Of a DNA stretch of 64,000 nt, positions 24,555-35,677 are shown in pieces. The position numbers and the translations under genes are program-made. Under the pieces are notes generated by a model. It was not told the DNA's origin. It saw nothing but the letters and a program-made list of their open reading frames with translations, and searched no databases. This stretch comes from Ligustrum vulgare (Eukaryota; Streptophyta; Magnoliopsida; Lamiales; Oleaceae), in NCBI GenBank assembly GCA_963555705.1, contig OY743174.1, positions 59,790,234 to 59,854,233 on the forward strand, written 5' to 3'. The stretch's first letter is position 1. Each line of letters starts with the position of its first letter.

Positions 24555-27500
24555 AAAGCTTGTGATGTCTCCAAGGTACCAAACGGAGGTGGAACCTGCG
24601 ATGTGAAGGGAAAGTGAATTTCGAATTTCAACATTCTTGTCTATGCTGAGTAAATGAGTAAAAGTTAAATGGAACCTGTGGTGTGGTGTGGAATGGAAAG
24701 TGAAATTTGAATTTCAACATTCTTGTTGTAACTGAGTAAGCATATGCATTTCTATTAACCATAAAATTTGAAGTAAAACAGGCGGAAAGAGAGTTTGAAA
24801 GAATTATATCTGTCAGCTGCAGAGTTTTTTTACATGTTGGAAGATCATTGCATGTTATTTTAGATGATCCTGTTTGGTTGATAATTAACCTTTGCATGTA
24901 AAAAACTTTTTAAAATATAAGGTAGGAATATGACCTGCGACAATCTTGTTTGTTGTTTGTCCAAGTAGTATTCCTTAATAGACTAATGAAGCAAAGTCAA
25001 TTATTGGGAGATTGACTTGTGCTGCTGGACATTTTAAACTTTTGTACTCATCCATATTATGCATTATTTCTGTAGTATATCTTCCTGATGTTTGTTCAAT
25101 TAATATGCAATAGTTCAATTTACTTCTAGATATTTTGTTTTACAGAGACATGAAGAGCGAGTGATCATTATTAGTTCTAAAGACAGTGACAATATATTCT
25201 CTGATGCAGAAAATGCCCTTCATCAAATTGTTAGTCTGATACTCAAGGTAATTGATATAATACTATAGGCTATTGGATTTGAAGTTCAATATGGTATTAG
25301 CAAATGTGTGGGTTTAAGTTCTTGTAACTATTCAAGTTTCTCCTTTATCATGGGAGCATCATTTATGTGGGTCGGATGAGAATCAAAGAAACAATGCATG
25401 AGCTAAAGCTTTTGTAAATCGATGAATATGTCATCATTTCTTCCCATGTTGACAAACAAGTTTAGATGTAGCTGGTTGTGGCTGACATGTTTCTGATATC
25501 TACACGTGGCCGACACATGTTGAATATGCCAGGTGGCGTATCAAATGTATTCCCTGTTTATGTTGTGTTTGGCGCCACGGAACACGGTCTACAATCCATG
25601 AATACCTATAGATAATCGGAAAGAAAAAAGATAAACAAACCCAGCCTATCGTGATGCAAACCACGTAGCAATTGTAGCTACGCAACCCACAAAATATTGA
25701 AATCGACCCAAGAACGCCAAGAACCACGATTTATGGATCCAATTAAAATTAATTGAATCAAGCAACCAATACAATCACTGGGATATATTGACCTCTTGAT
25801 CACAAGCAATAATAATTCTCACCGAGATTTGAACAAACAAGAATAACTCGCAAGTTCGGATTTTATTCAATAAAGAATAAGGTTTGAAAGCAAATTGCCT
25901 CTCAATAATAATATCAAAGTTGGGTCTTGAATAATGAAAATTACATCCCTATAAATAGGGTCAAAACTAGGTTTAAGAGTTTTAATTAAACAAGGAAACA
26001 AATACCAAAGAATAAGGAAATAAATAAAATTCCTAAATTCACGCGTATAATTATTTACGGCCGTGAACCTTCACTTTACGGCCGTAAGGCCCTTTCTGTT
26101 CCAACATTACGGCCGTGAGACTATTTTTACGGCCGTAAGCCAAATTTCTGAAAATCTTGTTTTTGATCCGAGGCTGCGTTACGGCCGTGACAAATATACG
26201 TTACGGCCGTAAGTCCAATTTTCTTCAAATCACAGTTTTCAACAGTAGGTTGGTTACGGCCGTGAGCTTCCATATGTTACGGCCGTGAATTTTGAAAAAT
26301 TGCAATTTTCTTCGTCGGCTTGAATGAGGTTAATCCAATATTCGTTTTGGCTCGGTCCCAACATGGAACTTGCTTCTTTTGATGACACGAACATTGTTTT
26401 GACCATTGTTTCTTGAACTAACTTGTCCATTGCTTCATTGGCCCTCTTTGCTTGCAATCGAGTCATCGGTCCTCCTTTGATCTTCAACGGATCTTTGTGC
26501 GGACTTGTATCCGTGGTCTGGATCACATCATATCGTCTTCTTCCTTTTCTGCTAGCTAAATTGCGAGCCTGTGACCTCGCGACCACCGGTTAACCCACCA
26601 GCCTTGGACTGTTTTCATTTTCACTTCAAATGGCACTAATGGCGAAAGAAGCATGAACAACAAATTGACTTTTTTTCTAAAGGAAGATGCGCCTTTGTTG
26701 ACTTGCCCTAATTACAAAGGTTAAGCAGCGTGGTTTATTTGTTTAGTAGAGAAAGCGGCTTCTTTTAGAAGATAATGACATGCCTTAATAAATATGAACG
26801 ATTTTTTTGAAAGGAAATATCAATCAATTGGGAGGGAGTTAATTGATTTAACCTCTTTTTTCTTGAAAGGATGCAACTTTCCTTTATAATTAATAATGAA
26901 AAGATTTAAAAATTATCATTATATCCCTGAGGTCTAAAGCAATTGCCCTTTTTATAATCTTACATAGATGCTTTGCACTGTATAATTAAAAAAGGCTTAA
27001 GGAAATATTGTTTTAATTAACATAATAAGATATCAGCACTTCTCTAGATATTTGCACGTCTTTTTCCATTTCCATGCTTCATATATTTATCTGAAAGATA
27101 CTCGTGGATATGTTGAAAACGAACCATTTAACAACATACATATCTAGAAATGATGTTGGCTCACTAAGCCTCGATTTGATTCAAATAAATAAATATAGTG
27201 CAAGTCAAACATTAATTTCAACCTATCCACACATTTTGTGGGATTCACTATTACACTCTTACTATTTTTATTTATAAACCATTTATAAATTTGCCAAAGG
27301 AGGCTAAGTTTAGCGGGCTACTCGTCTTCCTGAACATTAGTGAATTAGCGATAATGAACCGAGGAAGATTAGTAAATGTTGCTGGTAAAAATGACTTGAG
27401 GAAATAAATGACGTGAGAGTAAACTGACTCTTTAACCAGAGGAAATTTGGGGACTTGCTTAGTGCATATTAGTTGTGAGTATGAAGCATGAGTTAGTAGT

Positions 27501-30500
27501 GTGCATCATTTGAACAACTCTCTTTTCTGAGTCATGCAGTCCATCAATCTGAATGAAGCATTGCATGCAATAACACCTGTTCTTTTATTTATTTTTTCCT
27601 CTTCTGTTTAGAGTTCGCACTTCATAGATCTTGTCTGGGCATGCGTTTTGTATGGTTAAATGTGGTTTAGGCTGATACGTATATATATGCTTACTCATTC
27701 CATAGGACGACGAGGGAAATGTGGAGGCTGTAAAGGCTGGTTCTGGACACATGGCAGCTAATACAGTAAGGCTTTTGATTGCTGGTACTCAGGCAGGTGG
27801 CTTAATTGGAGTTTCTGGCCAAAATATTGAGAACTTGAGGAATTCTTCTGGAGCAAGCATTACAGTCTTTTCTCCAAATCAGTTACCCCCATGTGCATCT
27901 GCTCACGACTCAGATCGAGTGATCCAGGTGAGATCATAATTGTTGTCATTGCAAACAATATTTGGCACATCATACATTTCTAGTGGAGAAGTTGAATAGT
28001 GCATCCATATCCCTTATAAATGATGATTTTTGTTGATGCATAAGATCATAAACTATAAGTTAATATACAATATATCAAAAGTTTAAATGGACAGATGTTT
28101 GCGAATATAGGAAGGGTATCCGTGTCATGATCTTAAGAGGTGGACATAGTTTTGTATAGACTAAAAAGGTACATTGTTGGATCATTCTCTTTTCTGTTCC
28201 CATCTTCTTGCTCTTTTTCCATCCTTTAAACATGCTCTACTTTACCTTCCACAAATGTTCCTCGAACAGGGTTACGTAATTATGTACCTTCCTTTGGGCA
28301 AAATTCAAAGGCAATAAAATGAAACTTCATTTTTGGGGGGATAGAGAAACTTGAAACTCGGGATACTCTCGGTCTTTTAGAGTTCAGTTGCACGATATAA
28401 TTTGCTAATGCTAACTGGGGGAAAAAAAGGGGGTCTGCTGAACATGTCGAGTATAATTAATATCCAGCTCTATCCTTCTGTATATAAGTGAGGCATGGCT
28501 TGATTTGAATGCTGGAATTTAGGAACATTTTCTCTCACTGATTAGGAATATTTTCTCTCCAGTGAGGTACAAGCTTCTTGATTTAATCTTCGTTTTTCTT
28601 TTTCTGATGTGATTTATAAAGATGCGTGTGATTTGCTATTCCAGATATCAGGAGACATTCCTGCAGTTTTGAGGGCTGTGGTGGAAATTGGATGCCAACT
28701 GAGGTGATCGATTTTGATTTAGACGAATTTAAAATGTTTATTTTGTTTACATCTTCTGTTTCCTGATTCTCATGTTGATTGCAATTTATAGGGACAACCC
28801 ACCTAAACAAGTGATCTCTATCAGCCCATCTTATAATCCTAATCATGGATTTTCTCGTCCCGCTCAACATTATGTGGACCCTACTTCAGGTTATTACATA
28901 ATTACCATGCCATTTATGTAATTTTGATTGCTGCAATGTGCTGTTGCGTGTTCTTAATTCTATAACGACATTATCTTTAGGACAACCAATCTTGCAGCTG
29001 AATATGCAAGTCTGGAGCTGATGGTTCCTGAAAATCTGGTTGGCGGTTTGATTGGAAGATTTGGCGCAAACATTTCTAGGATCAGGACCGAGTCTGGAGC
29101 AACTATCAAGGTTAGTTGAACTTGGGTTAAAACCTACTTGTTAGCTTTACAGTAACTGGATCTCACATTTTAAAATCCCAAGCTTCTCTATGAGCATCTC
29201 AAGCACAACATGAATAGAGAGTAGGTCTCTTGGTAAAGGAAGGCTTGAACTTACATTTCCCAAGTGAAGAGATTGAAAGATACTTGAGAGGCTGGATATT
29301 CTTTTTAATCCCCTAAGAAATTAAGGATTTCTGCTTTCACATCTGCAACAGATTATTTGTTACTGGGGAAATTATTCAATAAAAAGTAACAACAATGTTT
29401 AAAATGCAAGCTTGCTAGTTTAGTGATGCCGTTTGGTCCGATGCTGCATTTGAAACTGCATAGGAAGTTAGTAAGAGCGAACACACAAATTCCACAGCAG
29501 CCTCCATTACAGTATTCATGGAAAGTGAACCAAACCGATCTATCAGACTTGTGAAGTTTCAAATACCACCGAGTCACAATTTGGGCTAAAAATAAAAATA
29601 AGTATTCCCTCAGGAATTTTGGACATTTCATTGTTTTGGTTATCTTATATACATCTTTTTGTTGAGTCCTCTGACTCTTTTACATTTCTTTTGCAGGTTT
29701 ATGGTGGGAGAGGTGAACAAACACAGAGGCAAATCCATTTAGGTGGTAGTGCTCAGCAGGTGAAGCAGCCATCAGTTTTTCTTTATTATTTCTGGATAGT
29801 AATACAATCAGCTATCTATCCTCATTTGGCCTCTCCACAAGTAACTGTTCACAGCAATTATGCAGAAATCTAAAAAAGGAGATAACACCTACTTGTCTAA
29901 ATACGAAAGTATTCTCAGTTAAAAAGTAGGTGTTTATGTTATCAAGTGGCCTTCAATGCTCTCTCAGTCCTAATTCAATGTGTAAAAAGAACGCAATTGG
30001 GGAACCTGATGTGAGCCTCTAGAGGTTTTGAGGCATAAGCTTCAAAATAAACCAATGGAAACTTCAAATCAAAGGAGGAGAAAAGAGGGGGTGGGGGGGT
30101 GGGGGGGGTGGTGAACTCATAATAGACCATAAACCATCTTGAAAACTTCATAATAAAACAAAATAACAAAATAAAAAGTCAACTTCCTAGCAAAGATAGA
30201 ATAGATTTTTGAAGTAACTGATAATAATCGATCACATTACAAATTGTTATCCACTGCTAGATGTAGGAACAACCTAGATGTCTCAGATATCATCACTGCT
30301 AATAGGATCATAAGAGAGTGAACATAATAATTTGTAATCTACTGTTACAATCATCACGTATATATCCTCACATTACAAATTGTTATCTCAGATATTATCA
30401 CTGGTAATAGGATCAATAAGAGAGTATATTGTTCTGCATGTCATCCTGATTATTATCAGTTTCTTCTCGTTTTTTTCTTCGTCTACAATGTTGTCTTCAT

Positions 30501-31230
30501 CTTCCCTATAAAAATAAGAAAACATAGAAAAACAATAAAACGCTCTGGCTGATAAAAAATTGTCCCAATAGCTATAGGTCAACAATAGAAAGTTCAAGAA
30601 GACAGATGTTTGAACACTTCAGTTACCCTGAAGCTTAGTAGTAAAGTCAGTGTAAACCTGTAAGTTGACATTCATTCCCTTGGATGTGTCAATTGTTAAT
30701 TATAATGCCAATGTTTTCTCTTTCAACAGGTTGCCCTTGCAAAGCAACGGGTTGATGAATATGTATATGCTGAATTGATGCGACAAGCTGGTGGTCAACT
30801 GCCACAAGCAGCTAGTCAACTTCAACAAGTTGCTTCTCAACAGGCAATGTAAATTACTATTTTCATTTTTCCATTCTCATTTGTGTGGATTCTTTATTTG
30901 GACAAAAATTAAGCATTTTATTGCCTGTGCAGGCCTGATATATCACATACTCTGTACCAAGGGTACGACCATGCTCATGCATTTTATGCGAACAGGTTTA
31001 TCTCATAGAATCTTGTAACTTTTACATGTTTACTTAAGAATAATGTGTAATCAATATATCCCCTATTTCCCCTAATTTTACGACGGAGCTAATGGGGTTA
31101 AGTTTTCTTATCCTGCAGTAATTATGAAGCTGGAATGATGACCTCGATTCCTCCAAAATATGGACCAGCTGCAACAAACCAAGCACCTCCTTACTATGGT
31201 CATCAGACTTATAACGCTCCACAGTTATAG
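23867..31230 (+). CDS. Three-KH-domain RNA-binding protein, ten exons
   Basis: Exons: 23867-24262, 25146-25247, 27706-27927, 28645-28703, 28792-28889, 28998-29110, 29697-29759, 30730-30848, 30933-30995, 31119-31230. All introns are GT-AG with consistent phase, giving 448 residues. The N-terminus (1-90) is Ser/Pro/Asn-rich with basic clusters KRPREED and PKRRVK that could be nuclear signals. KH1 spans about 92-166 with GXXG loop G108-R-V-G111. KH2 spans about 185-260 with G201-V-S-G204. KH3 spans about 296-375 with G312-R-F-G315. The tail is Gln-rich, then Pro/Tyr-rich. Such hnRNP-K/PCBP-like plant proteins bind single-stranded RNA in processing or stability control; the exact target is unknown. 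The start follows a CT-rich leader. Intron 2 holds a retrotransposon fragment, and introns 1 and 7 hold G-runs. Confidence 0.9.
24298..24317 (+). promoter_or_regulatory. Potential G-quadruplex in intron 1 of the KH gene
   Basis: Runs of 6, 5 and 7 G separated by single T, 35 bp downstream of the exon-1 donor, on the sense strand. That is enough G for four tracts of three. Folding in RNA is a prediction only. Confidence 0.5.
24510..24550. repeat. (AT)n microsatellite in intron 1 of the KH gene
   Basis: About 20 uninterrupted AT dinucleotides. Just downstream, 24592-24740 carries two diverged copies of a ~75-bp segment sharing GGAACCTG, AAAGTGAA and TTTCAACATTCTTG. Confidence 0.85.
26055..26289. 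repeat. Eight TTACGGCCGT palindromic motifs in four pairs
   Basis: Copies of TTACGGCCGT start at 26055, 26076, 26107, 26127, 26179, 26201, 26254 and 26277. Members of a pair are 20-23 bp apart; the gaps between pairs are 31, 52 and 53 bp. In the first three pairs the first copy ends GTGA and the second GTAA; in the fourth pair both end GTGA. The motif contains the 8-bp palindrome ACGGCCGT. They lie in the LTR U3 region and overlap the end of the polyprotein frame. Confidence 0.85.
26254..26586 (-). pseudogene. C-terminal tail of a Ty3/gypsy polyprotein, truncated
   Basis: A 110-codon open frame with no ATG at its start (first codon shown as GTG after an in-frame TAA). It includes LKIKGGPMTRLQAKRANEAM, the GPMTR-x-AKR motif common at the extreme C-terminus of plant Ty3/gypsy polyproteins. 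The stop at 26254-26256 lies inside a TTACGGCCGT motif copy. It is a remnant; the catalytic domains are absent. Confidence 0.7.
30087..30110 (+). promoter_or_regulatory. Potential G-quadruplex in intron 7 of the KH gene
   Basis: Runs of 5, 7, 8 and 2 G separated by single T, on the sense strand of intron 7. Only the primary sequence is seen. Confidence 0.5.
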
Positions 31231-33332
31231 ATGGCGGGAAATGTTCTTTTATTTTTTTCCCCAGTGTCCTTCCACATCACCAAAAAGTACTTGAGTATGA
31301 TTATTTCAAGCTTTTATTTATTTGAGTTATTGTAGCAGCACCAATGTTACTAGGAATTTAGAATCGTGTTGCAACCTAATAATTTAGATATAATTGAAAA
31401 TCCATTTGGATTCTAGGCTTTCATTTGCCATTAACATAATTCTTAAAGACATTTTGTCCCAGTTTGGTGGAGGTTAAAATTAGATTTTAATGGAAGTTAT
31501 AAAATGTGTGAGTGAAAATAATTATTGACTTTGATTTAGACTAAAATTTGAATTTTAGTAAGTACCAAACAAGGGCTTAGACGCCCGTTCTGTAGAAAAA
31601 TTAGCAGGGCTTTGCAGTCACTTTTGTGGTTTTGAAACAGGTTGGTCGAGCTTGCTTATTAGCAACGACATTTCATACCGTAGTAGAGTCATTATCAAAG
31701 TGATTGAGGACGTGGAAAGTTAATTTGTATCACATTGGTTCATTGTACTGGATATTGCTATATAGTACTATTGTGAACTATTACTAAAAAAAAGCCCCTG
31801 TTTGGTTTACATTTTATAGAATTTATATGAAAAAATAATTTTTTAAGTTGTGATTTTTAAAAAAATGTGTGGTTAAAAAGAATAAAATCTTTCTAAATTT
31901 AAATGTAATATTATTTTATTGATAAATGATTTATCATCTTGTTCGTTGCTATTGTAAATTCTTACTATCAACGGGCAGCTTCTATTTATGTTGGCCCAAC
32001 AGCATTTGTGGAATGTTTAATGAAGAGCATTAAATTAAATATTTAAGGAGGATTTATTCAAATTGAAGAGCCAAGGAAAATTTATTAAGGAAGATGTTTT
32101 ATTTCTTTGAAAACCTCATACAAATAGCTTGCGTCCATTACGATGTCGGCCCTTTTTATTTCTTGTAGAACATTTTGAGGGAAGTCAGCTTATGTCATTT
32201 CTGGTAGAAAACCTTTTCGAGGAAGACCAAAGACACTTCAAGTTTGTTAAAAAATTTGTTTAAAAATATATTTTTTTATGTTTTCGAGGTAAAATATGTG
32301 GTTGAAAGGTGGAGAGAGAAAATGTGTATAATTGGAAAATGATTTAGGGAATTGTGTTGTATAAAAATATATATTTTTATAGTTTGCCAAACATAGGCTA
32401 GGCTTTTTTTCTTTTGCCAAACATATGGTTTGTCCATTGATCTGTAGTTTGTGTTTGTCTATTGATTTCTAGTTCTTATATACATGAGACTATAGAACCT
32501 TCTTAGGGCAACTAAAGATTTTGTGCATTTTCTTAATTATTTTTTTAATATTATCTTCCATTTTTTTTTAATTGCACTTTCATTTCATATATTATGACAT
32601 TCATATTTTGCTATTTTTTTTTATTACACTTATAAATGTTTTTAAGAGTTTCACTGTTTCATTAAATTTTTTTAATTAACATTATAAAACTCATCGTCTT
32701 TAATGCAAAATTAATTTATACATGTTAATTTACTAATTCAAACTGTGCAATTATTTGGTTTAAAAAAATTATATTGGTTAACTCATTTGTATATATAACT
32801 TAATGGATTATTCATTTTTTTTTTAATTATAGTTAATTTACTTGGTTTGTGCTTCAATAAATTTAATATTTATTTGTTATCGTCAAACACTATAATTGAT
32901 ATTTTAGCCGAATTTGATTTTTTTTTTTTTTTTTTAAAAAAGGTTAAGTCTTGATTGGTTGACGGAATTTTAATTCTAACCAAGCATCTGAAAATTAACC
33001 AATTTCAGAAACAATGAGTTAAAACAAGATTAGAAGTCTTAATTATAGCAACATGAAGTTCTCTACTATTTACACAATTACCTCGAAACATTAAAAAAAA
33101 TATTAATGTTTGTTCGGTTCTTACACGCAATATTAATTAACAAAACTATTGACAAATCTATATAAATAAATGTTTTAAGATCGTAAAACTAAAATTTACA
33201 TTGTGTGTTAGCTTAAAGGTCATCACCATTAAGACAAACAAGCGATTGTAGCACTGCTTTTTTAATTATCTTTGTACTATATATGTGCATCAAGGAACTA
33301 TAGAGAGTTGTTGTGCAATGTTTCCTTTAAAT
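31231..33332. other. 3' flank of the KH gene, with MITE copies
   Basis: The first ~200 bp are the likely 3' UTR. A MITE-like segment spans about 31456-31580 (ends CCCAGTTTGGT and, reverse-complemented, AGCCCTTGTTTGGTAC). A GTTTGGTAA-family relative spans about 32245-32400 with ATGTGTATAATTGG and a GCCAAACATAGGC end. Another partial one starts near 31795. The rest is AT-rich with no gene seen. Confidence 0.5.
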
Positions 33333-33340
33333 GTTTTTAT

Positions 33341-33590
33341 TAGATGTGGACAAAAAAATCGGAATCGATATGACCGAACCCGAACTGAAAATATCGGAAT
33401 CGTATGATTTTAAAAAAATAAACTAAGAAATTGGTTTTGGAACCGAGAACCGATTGGTTCTCGATTTCGCTTTTAGAATCGAAAAATTGAAGTTAGAACC
33501 AATCTTTGATCTTTGTTTATTTTTTTGATGATCTTCATGGTTGTCCTAAAATGAAAAATCAAAAGAATATGTAATTTTTTAGGTAAAGTA

Positions 33591-33641
<51 letters not shown>

Positions 33642-34234
33642 TGAAATTTGTTACGTCCATACCTTATTGTAACATTTAACTTTACATTTGGACTTAAATT
33701 CTTATTAAATAAAAATATAATGAGTCTAACTTATTAATAAGCACGGTTATAATGACCACGATGGAGTTAATTAAATATTTAAATACAAATATATAATAAT
33801 TAATAATAATGCATTTAAAATTCACGATTCATCCCACAAGTTTACTATACAAATTTATTTGTATGGCTTCTTGTCATCCTCGAAAAACCTTCTGGCAATT
33901 TGTTTCTCATTTTGGTTTATGAATATCTTCTGTTTTATGGAGAATTCTATACTTTCTTCGGGATGAAAGAATTTTCGAAATCCTTGATCTTGGTATATTC
34001 GGTAGAAGTTTATTTCAGGTTATTGGCTCGCTTCCGAGGCTTGATACTCCTCGATAAAGCCCCTCGAAAAATAATTATTATTGTAGAATCGAATTAGAAC
34101 TGAAATCGAATAATTTAGTTCTGGTTTGGTTCTTACGATTCAATGGAACCAAATGGTTCCATTTTACAAGAATCCAAAAGTATGGTTCGATTCCAGTTCT
34201 TGAGATATCTGAACCGAACCACCACCCACCCCTA
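33341..34234. mobile_element. hAT-like non-autonomous element
   Basis: An 894-bp element with a perfect 8-bp TSD GTTTTTAT (33333-33340 and 34235-34242). The right end, reverse-complemented, reads TAGGGGTGGGTGGTGG and the left end TAGATGTGGACAAA. The sub-terminal regions contain CCGAACCCGAAC/GGTTCGATT repeats, as in many plant hAT elements. No transposase is present. A pure (AAT)n tract (33591-33639) lies inside. Confidence 0.85.
33591..33639. repeat. (TAA)n microsatellite inside the hAT element
   Basis: About 16 uninterrupted trinucleotide units. Confidence 0.9.
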
Positions 34235-34300
34235 GTTTTTATATAGACATTTGAAGATTAGACTATATCTGTGAATTGAGGTATCAAGTAATTATTATAA

Positions 34301-35137
34301 CTAGTATTTGCCCCCGTGCGATGCACAGGACATAAAAAACATATATAACATAATTACAAATGTGTAATTATGTTATATGTGCTTTTTAATATTATTTTAT
34401 TTTAATAATAAATTCTCTAATAATAACGTTATCTTCAATACTAATTAATTATTATAACTTTAGAAAAACATCATACATTTTTAATAACGTTATTTTCAAT
34501 ACTATATTTTATTATCAGCACAACATCTATTTAATTAAAACAATATATACACATATTTAGTTATATTAGTTTTTAATTACATAATTAAATTACTTTCTTT
34601 TAAATATTGTTTTATTATTACAACATTATTATTATTAATTAAAACAACATACATTTTTAATTATGTTACTTTTTAATACTATTTTACAAATTTAAATTTT
34701 TAATTATATTCTTTTCATAACATAATTAAGTTATGTTCTTTTCAATAGTGTTTTAATTATTATAATAACTTTTTTAAAGCAATCTTTTTTTACTTATGTT
34801 TTTATTATTAATTCATCGTTTAAAAGTGTACGCTGTTATATTCTTTTATGAATATTATAATTTTATATTCAAACTCTACATCATAATTTCAAATTATAAA
34901 CATATATTGAAAATGCCTACTAATTAATAACTGAATATATAACATTACTAATAATGAGATAAAATCATTTTCAATGTAACTGTTTATATTCTCAAGATAA
35001 AAGCAATTTTGAAATGTATATATATAATCACTTTTTTTTTTAATCTCTATAAACCATGAATTTCCATTTTAGAAAAGTATAAAAAGGCGGGAAACTATGT
35101 GGTGTTTTATTTGACAACTTTGTTATTATAATAAATA
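34301..35137 (-). mobile_element. Helitron-like element A (probable)
   Basis: The minus-strand 3' end has a short hairpin (TGTGC-ATC-GCACG) followed by GGGGGCAAATA and CTAG, with T next in the host. This is the Helitron signature (hairpin, CTRR end, insertion between A and T). The opposite end is less clear: just before 35138 the minus strand reads TTTATTATAATAACAAAG, similar to other 5' ends here but without the expected TC. The interior is AT-rich without genes. Confidence is moderate for the 3' end and low for the 5' end. Confidence 0.5.
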
Positions 35138-35677
35138 CTAGTAATCGCATCCGTGCGATGCACGGAATAAATAATATTTATTGAATAAGTTGTAAAAATA
35201 CAATGCCCGATAAAAATAACACAATAAAAAAATAATAATAACAACTTGCATACACAAAGTGTAATAATTTGTAATTTCATTTCTCCTATAAGATTTCTTA
35301 CTTTAATGCATAAATTGTATATTCAATATACAATCAAAAAAAAAAAGTTATGAATTGCATTTTTTTTAACAGTTAATTGTTCATTATCTAGTTTCCTTAG
35401 TTTATTTATTCATATAGAATTGATTATTCAAAAATAATTTTTTTTTAATGTTCATTCACAACTACATATTATTTAAAAAATAAATTTTCACAATTGCACA
35501 TACTACTTTTTAACCACACATTTTAAAAAAAGAAAATCAATTTTTAACCACTCAATTGATTGATTTGACAATTATTTTATTTTTTATACTACCTTCTTTC
35601 ACTTTCAATCACACATTTAAAATCATTTATATAGTTTATATCAAACTTACTCTTATTCAATGGTTTCAAATACAATG

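Larger units (their letters stand above)
25555..26586 (-). mobile_element. Ty3/gypsy 3' fragment in intron 2 of the KH gene
   Basis: In minus-strand order this has the last part of a Ty3/gypsy polyprotein (26586-26254), then LTR-like sequence. The latter contains TATAAATAGG on the minus strand (around 25950-25960), typical of LTR promoters. It ends near 25560-25575 with TGGCGCCA, which resembles a tRNA-Asp primer site or simply part of the LTR end. No RT or integrase is present, so it is 5'-truncated. It lies antisense to the KH gene and within its 2.46-kb intron, so normal splicing would remove it. The precise ends and TSD were not found. Confidence 0.65.

Noticed and set aside
25560..25585. 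TGGCGCC as a tRNA-Asp primer binding site
   Set aside because: The order of parts (polyprotein end, then LTR) makes this a 3' LTR, where no primer site should follow. No CA dinucleotide ends an LTR just before it, so it may simply be part of the LTR end or host DNA.
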